Part shown: positions 42,530 through 50,656 of the stretch, piece by piece
Layout: each line of letters starts with the position of its first letter
Numbering within the stretch: the stretch's first letter is position 1
DNA from: Bacteroidota bacterium
Lineage (GTDB): Bacteria; Bacteroidota; Bacteroidia; NS11-12g; UBA9320
Assembly: GCA_016124755.1 (NCBI GenBank)
Contig: WGNA01000002.1
Coordinates: forward strand, 295,909 to 359,908
Direction of reading: 5' to 3'
Length of the DNA stretch: 64,000 bases
Notes under the pieces: generated by a model
Database searches by the model: none
What the model was told of the DNA's origin: nothing
What the model saw: only the letters and a program-made list of their open reading frames with translations
Program-made: the position numbers and the translations under genes

Positions 42530-44653
42530 ATGACAGAACAGGAAAACAAACCCAAATACGTTTACAAAAAAGGTTCACAGCAACCTCAGGGCGACGGAAA
42601 CAAAAACAAGAACAATCTCCCGCGATTCAATTTTTACTGGATCTATTTCATAATAGCTGCTTTCTTTCTTTTCATCCTTTTTTTACCAGTAGGTTCAAAT
42701 GAAGGCTTGACAAGTTCTGAACTGCGCGATATGTTGCAGAGTCAGGAGATCAAAAAGATTGAGGTAATCAACGGGAAGAAGGCCTATATCTATCTGACGG
42801 ATTCGGCAAAGGCGCTCGACAAACACAAGAAGAAAGCTCAGGACAGGGGATTCTGGTCGTTCAGTTCCGATCAGCCGAACTATGTAATGGAGAGCATCGG
42901 AAATTACGAATCATTTGACAATCTGATTGGAAGAGCTCAGGAGAGTATTCCGGAGAACAACCGAATATACATCACACCTAAACACGAGCAGGAATATGAT
43001 GGCATCGTGGGATGGATCATTTTCTTCGTTTTACTTTTTGGTTTCTGGTACCTGATGATGCGAAGAATGGGCGGACCTTCCGGAGGTGGTGCCGGACAAA
43101 TTTTTAGTATTGGAAAATCACGGGCTCAGTTGTTTGATAAAGACACGAAGGTGAACGTAACATTCGCTGATGTTGCCGGATTAGAAGAAGCGAAAGTGGA
43201 GGTGATGGAAATCGTAGACTTCCTGAAAAACCCTAAAAAATACACCGACCTTGGAGGTAAAATTCCTAAAGGTGCACTGTTGGTGGGCCCTCCCGGTACC
43301 GGTAAAACATTACTGGCAAAAGCGGTAGCCGGTGAAGCAGGTGTTCCGTTCTTCTCACTTTCCGGAAGTGATTTCGTGGAAATGTTTGTCGGTGTTGGAG
43401 CATCAAGGGTTCGTGACTTATTTAAACAAGCAAAAGAAAAAGCACCGTGTATTATCTTCATCGACGAGATCGACGCCATAGGAAGAGCACGTGGAAGAAA
43501 TGCAATGCAGGGAGCTAATGACGAAAGAGAAAACACCTTAAACCAGTTACTCACTGAAATGGATGGTTTCGGAACCGACAGCGGAGTGATTATTCTGGCC
43601 GCTACAAACCGTCCGGATATTCTCGATTCGGCATTAATGCGTCCGGGACGATTCGACCGTCAGATTTCAATCGATAAGCCGGATATCGTGGGTCGTGAAC
43701 AAATTTTCCATGTACATCTCGCACCGTTAAAGAAACTTGCCGATGATGTGGATGCAAGAAAACTGGCAGCACAAACACCGGGATTTGCCGGAGCTGAAAT
43801 CGCGAATGTTTGTAACGAAGCCGCACTGATTGCCGCCCGTAAGAACAAAGAGAAAGTTGAAATGCAGGATTTTCAGGATGCTATTGATCGTGTGATCGGT
43901 GGTCTTGAGAAGAAAAATAAGATCATCTCACCAGAAGAAAAGAAAATCGTGGCTTATCACGAAGCAGGACATGCGATTGTAGGATGGTTCCTCGAACACG
44001 CCGATCCGTTGGTGAAAGTTTCCATCGTTCCCCGGGGAGTTGCGGCTTTAGGATATGCGCAGTATTTACCGAAGGAACAATATCTCTACAGAACCGAACA
44101 GCTTTTGGATGCAATGTGTATGACATTGGGTGGCCGGGCTGCGGAAGAAGTTTTCTTTGGAAAAATCTCAACCGGAGCACAGAACGACCTTGAACGAATT
44201 ACTAAAATGGCGTATGCTATGGTAACCATTTACGGTATGAACGAACGGGTTGGTAATGTTTCTTTCCATGATCCTCAGAATGAGTTTGGATTCCAGAAAC
44301 CATATTCGGAGCAAACAGCAGAAATGATTGATGAAGAAGTCCGGAAATTGATTTCTACCGCTTACGAGCGAACCAAACAACTCATTATTGAGAAGAAAGA
44401 TCAACTGGAAATTATCGCTCTTGAATTATTGCAGAAGGAAATCATCTTCCAGTCTGATCTGGAAAGACTGATTGGCAAACGACCGTTTGACCATAAAACC
44501 ACGTACGAAGAATTTGTTGACGGAAATCCTTCAACGGAGAAAAAAGAAATTTCTCATGATACTTCGGATGCATCAGATTCAACTTCCGAAACCGCAGAAA
44601 AACCAGCGGAATCGGATTCTTCTGATGAGCCTCAGGAGACCGAAAAGGAATAA
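42530..44653 (+). CDS. ftsH: ATP-dependent zinc metalloprotease FtsH
   Basis: This 707-residue membrane AAA+ protease has an N-terminal cytoplasmic start, two membrane helices (about 38-57 and 160-178) with a periplasmic domain between, the AAA domain (Walker A in GPPGTGKTLLAKA, Walker B in IIFIDEIDAIG, SRH in ATNRPDILDSALMRPGRFDR) and the M41 peptidase with HEAGH in VAYHEAGHAIVGW. It degrades misfolded membrane proteins and regulators. The last 45 residues form an acidic Ser/Glu-rich tail, longer than in E. coli FtsH. Its 3' end overlaps the convergent hydrolase gene by 22 bp. Confidence 0.97.
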   Translation: MTEQENKPKYVYKKGSQQPQGDGNKNKNNLPRFNFYWIYFIIAAFFLFILFLPVGSNEGLTSSELRDMLQSQEIKKIEVINGKKAYIYLTDSAKALDKHKKKAQDRGFWSFSSDQPNYVMESIGNYESFDNLIGRAQESIPENNRIYITPKHEQEYDGIVGWIIFFVLLFGFWYLMMRRMGGPSGGGAGQIFSIGKSRAQLFDKDTKVNVTFADVAGLEEAKVEVMEIVDFLKNPKKYTDLGGKIPKGALLVGPPGTGKTLLAKAVAGEAGVPFFSLSGSDFVEMFVGVGASRVRDLFKQAKEKAPCIIFIDEIDAIGRARGRNAMQGANDERENTLNQLLTEMDGFGTDSGVIILAATNRPDILDSALMRPGRFDRQISIDKPDIVGREQIFHVHLAPLKKLADDVDARKLAAQTPGFAGAEIANVCNEAALIAARKNKEKVEMQDFQDAIDRVIGGLEKKNKIISPEEKKIVAYHEAGHAIVGWFLEHADPLVKVSIVPRGVAALGYAQYLPKEQYLYRTEQLLDAMCMTLGGRAAEEVFFGKISTGAQNDLERITKMAYAMVTIYGMNERVGNVSFHDPQNEFGFQKPYSEQTAEMIDEEVRKLISTAYERTKQLIIEKKDQLEIIALELLQKEIIFQSDLERLIGKRPFDHKTTYEEFVDGNPSTEKKEISHDTSDASDSTSETAEKPAESDSSDEPQETEKE

Positions 44654-45381
44654 CACCAGTTTGCGAAATCCCGGATGATCTGAAGACTTTTTTCGGGTTC
44701 TTCGATCATTCCCAGATGTCCCGACTCTTCTAAAATGTGAACCATAGAAAGCCGTGAATGTGAAGCCTGCTGCAGAATGTCTTCTAAGCTAAAGAAGGAG
44801 TCATTTTTACCCGCAACCCACAATAGAGGTTTGTTCATATTTGAAATAAAAGACATTTGAGATTCGCGATCCCGCATTGCCATTAATGCGTGTATCAATC
44901 CATCGGAACGATTGCTTTTCACTTGCTCATAAGCCTGTTGAAACCAATCATCTGAATTAGCGTGATCGGATGATAACATCGACATCGCCATGGATTTCAG
45001 ATATTCCAACGATCCGTATTGTTCGAGATGTTTAATCCCCTTATTCCGGTTTTCTTTTCGATCCGGTGAATCGGCTTCGGCATGTGAATGAAATAAACCG
45101 GCACCCAAACACCTGTCAGGAATTTGTTTCAATATTTCCAATGTAACATAACCTCCCATCGAATGGCCAATAATGCAAAACTGATCAATGCTTTCTTCCG
45201 TTATTTGGCGAATAATATTCGTTGCCATTTCCGGAATGCTATTCACGACTAATGAGTTGGCTCCGTGTCCGGCAATATCAGGAGTGAAAACTCTGAATTC
45301 GTTATTCAGTTCTCCGGCTAAATTATTCCAGAGTTTTCCGGATTCGCAGTATCCGTGCAGTAAGATGATCGCCTTCTTCAT
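44632..45381 (-). CDS. Alpha/beta-hydrolase family protein
   Basis: This 249-residue single-domain hydrolase has an oxyanion-hole motif in IILLHGYCESGKLWNNL, the nucleophile elbow in IIGHSMGGYVTLE, the acid Asp in LLWVAGKNDSFF and the catalytic His in EESGHLGMIEEP. It looks like an esterase of the MhpC/BioH group; the substrate is not known. Convergent with ftsH, overlapping by 22 bp. It lies downstream of the ppiD-like gene, but a terminator between them separates the two. Confidence 0.85.
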   Translation of the reverse strand: MKKAIILLHGYCESGKLWNNLAGELNNEFRVFTPDIAGHGANSLVVNSIPEMATNIIRQITEESIDQFCIIGHSMGGYVTLEILKQIPDRCLGAGLFHSHAEADSPDRKENRNKGIKHLEQYGSLEYLKSMAMSMLSSDHANSDDWFQQAYEQVKSNRSDGLIHALMAMRDRESQMSFISNMNKPLLWVAGKNDSFFSLEDILQQASHSRLSMVHILEESGHLGMIEEPEKSLQIIRDFANWCYSFSVS

Positions 45382-45417
45382 TGGTCAAATATCTGAGAAT
45401 TTAAAATGGACAAAAAC

Positions 45418-45443
45418 AAAAAAGGCAGACCGTGAAGTCTGCC
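45418..45443 (-). terminator. Intrinsic terminator after the PpiD-like gene
   Basis: On the minus strand GGCAGAC and GTCTGCC pair (7-bp stem, 6-nt loop), followed by six T and a further T-rich stretch. It lies 25 bp after the PpiD-like stop and 37 bp before the hydrolase start. Confidence 0.75.
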
Positions 45444-45467
45444 ATTTCCTATAATCAGTTCTGAGAA

Positions 45468-47591
45468 TCAGAAGAATTTGTATCGGTTGTCTACCACTTT
45501 CGCTTTAGCTTTCAATGCTTCCAGAACATTGGCATCCACCATTTGTTCAGCCTGACCACGAAGGAAATTCATCATTTCATCGGCCCGATATTCCTGTTGA
45601 TCACCGGTTGTTACCTGACCCGCATTCCAAACGACATAAACACCGGTCACACCTTTAATAGGTTTTGAATGTTTGCCGGAAGGAAGTCCGAGAAGATATC
45701 CCTGAACTTCTGGTTCTGCTCCCACTCCTGTCACCTGAGGAGACATCATGGAAACGGTTGGAATAATTTGAACAGCAGTGTTGAGTTTCTTGGCGAGTTC
45801 CTCAGGATCCTGAGTTGACTCCATTTCCTTATTGATTTGTTCGATTATTTGTTCTGCTTTTTTCTCACGGATGTAATCGGCTGTGAGGATTTCGCGAACA
45901 TCATCCAACTCTGCAACTCCTTCTTTTCGGATAGCGGTAACTTTTACTACCACATAGCGATCCTGAAAATCGATCGGGTCAGAAACATCGCCTTGCTTTC
46001 TTTCTTTATCGAACAACCATCGGGATACTTCACGTGGATTGGAAAGACCTGGAATGTTTGGATTTTTTTCAGAAACTTTTTTAGCTTCCCGAACGCGCTG
46101 CCCCATACTTTCAACTACTTCGAGGAAATTTTCATTTTCCTGTGCTTTGATCTGAATTTCGGCAGCCATTCTCACTACTTCCTGATCTGCACTGTTGCCA
46201 GGCTGAACAGTTGCACTCATTTGTGCTACCTGAATCGTTTTATTGGTTTTAGCTTCTGTGATGTTTACAACACTGATTCCGCGTGAGGTTTTTACTGTAA
46301 ACCAATCTCCTTTATTGTGTTTGAAAAGTGCGTCTCTCAAATCACTCGGGATATCGGTATAACCGGTCTGGCGAACCCAACCGAGGTCTCCTTTTGCACC
46401 GGCAGTTCCGTCATAATTATTCGCTGCTTCTGTATTAAAGTCTTTGGCTCCGCTTCGAATTTGAGCCATAATTTTATTTCCCTCGTTGATGTCATCTGTT
46501 TGGTTCAACGGAATTAAAACGTGACGGGCTTTAATCGAGTAAACCGAATCGTATTTAACATCGGTAACTTTATAAAGACTGAAAGTTCCATTAGCGTAAA
46601 CAGGTCCGATTACCGTTCCGGTGTCGCTGTTGAACAACTGAGATTCAATAGAAGGATCAAACGAGCCGTGAGGTTTGTATTCCGGATCGAATGGAGTTGA
46701 TGATCGGTTGATAGTTACAAATAGAGAGTCCTTTTTGGTTTCCATGAATTTGCTTTTCAAACCGTTGATCAGATCTCTTGCCTCAGCTGTATCCGATTTA
46801 GACGGGAACACATTCAAGGTAACAAACTGAATGTCGCGGGAAGCATCTTGTTTGTACTTTTCGGCGTTCTTTTTCAGGTATGATTTAAGATCGCTATCGC
46901 TGTAGGTAATACTTGAATCAGTAATGGTTTCGTATGAAATACCAATTGATTTTCCACCCACTTCGTAATGTTCACGATCGTATTGTTCCTGAGCTTCAAG
47001 CTTGTTTACAAATACTCCCGCTTTAACAAGATTCGTATATTTTTCCTGTTCGGTTCTTTCACGGATAGGTACCTCAAACTGGTTATACCAAATGCGGAAC
47101 ATTCTCGGATCTTCCTGCATTCTTCCTTCGAGGAAAGCGATGAGTTGTCCGCGGTTCAGTTCCTTGGTTAATGTATCCTGAAAAGCCTGAACAACCGACG
47201 GGTCCGGATGAGCTCCAGTTGTAAGATCCTTGAGTTCTTCAGCTCCTACACTAATGCCGAGTTTCTGGTGTTCAACTTTGTTGATCTTGTCCTGAAGCAA
47301 TTGATTCCAGGCCATTTCTCTGAACTGCTCATCATCACCGGCAGAATTCAAATCCTGCTGATAGAAAGTCTTGAGTCCTTCAACTTTTTCAGAATAGTCT
47401 TCGTACGTAATTTTATCTCCAGCAATTTCACCAACCACATTACGGGAACCACTGAAAATAGAGGGTCCGCTTTTTAACAGGTCGGTCAACACAAAAGCCA
47501 ACATGGCTGCTCCAATCACAATCAGCAAACAACCTGATTGTTTTTGGATCTTCATGATCACACCGGTCTCTTCGTTCTTATTCGTAGCCAT
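45468..47591 (-). CDS. PpiD-like periplasmic peptidyl-prolyl isomerase/chaperone
   Basis: I choose ATG 47591 (MATNKNEETGVIMKIQKQSG), giving 707 residues; 16 further upstream codons are open but not family-like. An N-terminal membrane anchor (CLLIVIGAAMLAFVLTDLL) is followed by a SurA_N-like helical domain (FREMAWNQLLQDKINKVEHQK). A parvulin domain lies near residues 345-445 (SIKARHVLIPLNQ, AKGDLGWVRQTGY). It should assist folding of envelope and outer-membrane proteins. Active-site residues of parvulin-type PPIases are not all evident, as in E. coli PpiD, so chaperone activity is more certain than isomerase activity. Single gene with its own terminator. Confidence 0.9.
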   Translation of the reverse strand: MATNKNEETGVIMKIQKQSGCLLIVIGAAMLAFVLTDLLKSGPSIFSGSRNVVGEIAGDKITYEDYSEKVEGLKTFYQQDLNSAGDDEQFREMAWNQLLQDKINKVEHQKLGISVGAEELKDLTTGAHPDPSVVQAFQDTLTKELNRGQLIAFLEGRMQEDPRMFRIWYNQFEVPIRERTEQEKYTNLVKAGVFVNKLEAQEQYDREHYEVGGKSIGISYETITDSSITYSDSDLKSYLKKNAEKYKQDASRDIQFVTLNVFPSKSDTAEARDLINGLKSKFMETKKDSLFVTINRSSTPFDPEYKPHGSFDPSIESQLFNSDTGTVIGPVYANGTFSLYKVTDVKYDSVYSIKARHVLIPLNQTDDINEGNKIMAQIRSGAKDFNTEAANNYDGTAGAKGDLGWVRQTGYTDIPSDLRDALFKHNKGDWFTVKTSRGISVVNITEAKTNKTIQVAQMSATVQPGNSADQEVVRMAAEIQIKAQENENFLEVVESMGQRVREAKKVSEKNPNIPGLSNPREVSRWLFDKERKQGDVSDPIDFQDRYVVVKVTAIRKEGVAELDDVREILTADYIREKKAEQIIEQINKEMESTQDPEELAKKLNTAVQIIPTVSMMSPQVTGVGAEPEVQGYLLGLPSGKHSKPIKGVTGVYVVWNAGQVTTGDQQEYRADEMMNFLRGQAEQMVDANVLEALKAKAKVVDNRYKFF

Positions 47592-47692
47592 TTTTTTAAA
47601 ATAGTCCGCAAAATAAGGCTTTTTGACACTAAATATCAACGGTCGAAAAATCGGGTCTGAAACGACATCAAAATGACGCGTTCACAGGATTT

Positions 47693-49231
47693 TCAGCGAT
47701 CAATTCTGAGCAACTGTACGCCGTCTTCCACAACAAAAACAACAGAGTGTCGGGTGAAAAGCGACCGACTCATTTTATACCGGAAATCTTCCATGTTCTC
47801 ATCATGAGGCTGGAAGCTGCTTCTTTTAACTTTGGAGAATACACCTGCTATTCGGGCACGATCCGTAATTTCGATGTTCTGATTCGTGCGCAGATATATG
47901 ATTCTGCTCTTCGGTTTTGAAGAATAATACACAAACTGATTTTGCATAAAGCCTACATTACGAAGCGGATTATTTAAGTCCATAACACGGGTATAAACCA
48001 CCGAATAATCCTGAAAGCCGGTCCAAACCGCAGCGAGTTTTCCATCATATAAATCAATATCAATGTAATCTCCCGAAAAGGCTTTGGAGCCGTGCGGTTT
48101 AAAGACCTGACTGTTGAGTCGAACATCTTCAAAGGTATTTCCCCCATCACTTGTTAGTGAAACATAAACATCCGAAAACACATCGAGATCGCAATTCCTG
48201 CGGTCGTAATAAATAATGGCAAGTGTTCCGTCTTTCGGATCAATCGCCGCATTCGGCATGAACTGATCTCCGTCTTCTTTTTGATTAACACGAATCGGTT
48301 CGCTCCAGTGTTCTCCCCGGTCATCGGAATAAAGCATGTAAACATTTGCATCCTTGTTAATCCGGTCGCCGTAAACCACATATAAACGGCCTTTGAATTT
48401 AGAGTTTGGCGAGTTGTCGATTAGTAAAAAAGGCATTCCATTCGTGCGATACACATTCGGAATATCCTGAGCCCAGCCGGCGTATTGATTTCCGATAATT
48501 TTATCGCGTCCCCAGGTTTTTCCGCCGTCAGAACTTTTATCGAAATACAATTTATAATGCCCGGCCCAAACGCAATAAATGGTTCCATCGGTTCCAACTG
48601 CGGTTGTGGCACCTTCAAGAGCGTGATCATCATCCAGACAAATTCCGGTGGTATCGGAAATCGTGATTGCCTCAGACCACGACTTACTTAAATCCGAAGA
48701 AGATGAAAACCGGATTTTACTCCGGTCTTTCTTTTTCTTGCTTTCGTATTTATCAAATTCCGTCCAGGTGATATACAGGTTTTTATAAAAGGGAGATGTC
48801 TCAGAATCGTCGCTGCTCAACCAGGGTTTGTCCTGATTTTTTGTTCCGTTTAAACCGGTGTAAGAATCGCGGTCAAACGAAAACCCTCCATCCGATGAGC
48901 CCTGAATAACCATTCGATCCAGAAAGCCCGTTTTGATCGTGAGATGTGTCAGATACAAATTTCCATCTGGTGTGGCATGCAGAACCGGATCGCCGTACAT
49001 TCCGTATTCTGAGGTGATCGTTGTATCCTCCCAGGTTTGGCCGTTGTCGGTACTGATGTATTTATTATAGAGATTGGTGCAAACTACAATTGTATCCGGA
49101 TGTTGCCGGTTGATCGCAATTGTTGGTTCGTTCGGATAAAAGACATAGCCTTTGGAATTTACCGGAATTTCGGTTTGAGCTAATGTCGTTAACCCACAAC
49201 ACAGCAACCCAAACAAAAGCGGATTTTTCAT
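47693..49231 (-). CDS. Secreted BNR/Asp-box beta-propeller protein (sialidase-like fold)
   Basis: This 512-residue protein has a signal peptide (MKNPLLFGLLCCGLTTLAQ). At least five Asp-box repeats are visible: STDNGQTWED, SSDGGFSF, SSDGGKTWG, SDDRGEHWSE and TSDGGNTFED. This marks a six-bladed sialidase/neuraminidase-type propeller. The conserved sialidase arginine triad cannot be confirmed by eye, so exo-sialidase activity is unproven. There is no T9SS sorting domain. It overlaps the pyrC stop by four bases (49228-49231), an unusual coupling for an exported protein with a pyrimidine gene. Confidence 0.8.
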   Translation of the reverse strand: MKNPLLFGLLCCGLTTLAQTEIPVNSKGYVFYPNEPTIAINRQHPDTIVVCTNLYNKYISTDNGQTWEDTTITSEYGMYGDPVLHATPDGNLYLTHLTIKTGFLDRMVIQGSSDGGFSFDRDSYTGLNGTKNQDKPWLSSDDSETSPFYKNLYITWTEFDKYESKKKKDRSKIRFSSSSDLSKSWSEAITISDTTGICLDDDHALEGATTAVGTDGTIYCVWAGHYKLYFDKSSDGGKTWGRDKIIGNQYAGWAQDIPNVYRTNGMPFLLIDNSPNSKFKGRLYVVYGDRINKDANVYMLYSDDRGEHWSEPIRVNQKEDGDQFMPNAAIDPKDGTLAIIYYDRRNCDLDVFSDVYVSLTSDGGNTFEDVRLNSQVFKPHGSKAFSGDYIDIDLYDGKLAAVWTGFQDYSVVYTRVMDLNNPLRNVGFMQNQFVYYSSKPKSRIIYLRTNQNIEITDRARIAGVFSKVKRSSFQPHDENMEDFRYKMSRSLFTRHSVVFVVEDGVQLLRIDR

Positions 49232-50565
49232 GGTTCGAAACTGAGACGCATTCCGTTTACTCCTTCATTGATTTTTCCGTTTGACCAGGCAAGGTGTCCG
49301 GAAACAAATGTGTGCGTAATGCTTTGGTTAAAGGTATGTCCCTCGAGCGGAGACCAACCGCATTTATAAAGCAGGTTATTTTTAGTAACTGTAAAATTCA
49401 GGTTCGGATCTACGAGAACCAGATCAGCAAAATAACCTTCCCGGATAAAGCCGCGATCCTGAACATGAAATAAATCTGCCGGAGCATGACACATTCTGAA
49501 TACCATCTCTTCCATCGTAATCTTTCTATTCTCAACCGCTTCGAGCATCAGGTTTAATGAGTGTTGAACTAGCGGAAGTCCGGAAGGAGCTTTGAGGTAT
49601 TTGTTCGATTTTTCTTCGAATGTATGTGGCGCATGGTCCGTTGCAATTACATCAAAACGACCTTCTGAAAGGGCATTCCACAAAGCTTCGCGATCGGCTG
49701 CGGTTTTAATAGCCGGATTGCATTTTATCAGCGAACCCAGTGTTTCGTAATCTTCATCGCAAAATGTTAGATGATGAACGCAAACTTCAGAAGTGATTTG
49801 CTTTTTTCGGAGATCGCCACCGATTTCAAAAAGAGAAGGTTCTTCGGCAGTACTAATGTGCAGGACATGAATTCGTGTTCCATGCTTTTTGGCTAATGAA
49901 ACCGCTTTGGAGGATGACAGATAACACGCTTCCCGACTGCGAATTAACGGATGTTGAGAAAACGGAATGTCTTCTCCATATTCTTCAATGGCTTTGGCAG
50001 TATTGGCTCTGATGGTGTTTTCGTCTTCGCAGTGAAGTGCAATTCGCATAGGGCATTTCGAAAAGATATTTTCTAATGTGGTTTCGTTGTCGACAAGCAT
50101 ATCTCCGGTACTCGAACCCATAAAAATTTTCACACCACAAACATTCTTCGGATCGGTTCTCAGAACTTCGTCGATGTTCGTATTGGTGGCTCCCATATAA
50201 AAAGAAAAATTCGCCAGCGAGGTGCGTTTTCCAATTTGATATTTCTCTTCTAACAATTCCTGAGTAACGGCTTGCGGAACGGTATTCGGCATTTCCATAA
50301 ACGAAGTGACTCCACCGGCAACTGCGGCTCTTGACTCGGTTGCAATGTTGGCTTTATGAGTTAAACCCGGTTCGCGAAAATGCACCTGATCGTCGATAAC
50401 ACCCGGTATCAGCCAGTTTCCGTTTGCGTCGATAATCTCCGCATTTGGGTCTGAGATGGAACTCCCGGTTTTTTCGATTCGTTGTCCATGTATTAAAACA
50501 TCGCCTTCCGAAATTCTTCCTTCATTAACAATGCGGGCGTTTTTAATCAGGTATTTTTTGTTCAT
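49228..50565 (-). CDS. pyrC: Dihydroorotase
   Basis: This 445-residue amidohydrolase makes dihydroorotate from carbamoyl-aspartate in pyrimidine synthesis. The metal-binding HxR is in DDQVHFREPG, the carboxylated Lys in CGVKIFMGSSTG, His in ALHCEDE and HVLHIST, and the catalytic Asp in ATDHAPHTFEEK. Length and order fit the class I (bacterial long) type. The gene reads leftwards, overlaps the BNR protein start, and is divergent from polA with about 90 bp between them. Confidence 0.94.
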   Translation of the reverse strand: MNKKYLIKNARIVNEGRISEGDVLIHGQRIEKTGSSISDPNAEIIDANGNWLIPGVIDDQVHFREPGLTHKANIATESRAAVAGGVTSFMEMPNTVPQAVTQELLEEKYQIGKRTSLANFSFYMGATNTNIDEVLRTDPKNVCGVKIFMGSSTGDMLVDNETTLENIFSKCPMRIALHCEDENTIRANTAKAIEEYGEDIPFSQHPLIRSREACYLSSSKAVSLAKKHGTRIHVLHISTAEEPSLFEIGGDLRKKQITSEVCVHHLTFCDEDYETLGSLIKCNPAIKTAADREALWNALSEGRFDVIATDHAPHTFEEKSNKYLKAPSGLPLVQHSLNLMLEAVENRKITMEEMVFRMCHAPADLFHVQDRGFIREGYFADLVLVDPNLNFTVTKNNLLYKCGWSPLEGHTFNQSITHTFVSGHLAWSNGKINEGVNGMRLSFEP

Positions 50566-50611
50566 GATGCGACAAATTTAAACCACTTTATTGCGGCTCG
50601 CTTTGGTTTCG

Positions 50612-50642
50612 TTGTCTCACTTAGCTTCAATCCGTACTTTTA
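50612..50642 (+). promoter_or_regulatory. Candidate promoter of polA
   Basis: TTG at 50612-50614 is followed after 20 bp by TACTTTTA at 50635-50642, matching the Bacteroidota -33/-7 arrangement with one mismatch (A for G at the last position). It lies 14 bp before the polA start codon. Confidence 0.4.
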
Positions 50643-50656
50643 CCCACGCTTTTATT

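Noticed and set aside
45837..46286. 149-codon antisense frame within the PpiD-like gene
   Set aside because: Antisense shadow; no domain and no independent promoter or ribosome-binding site.
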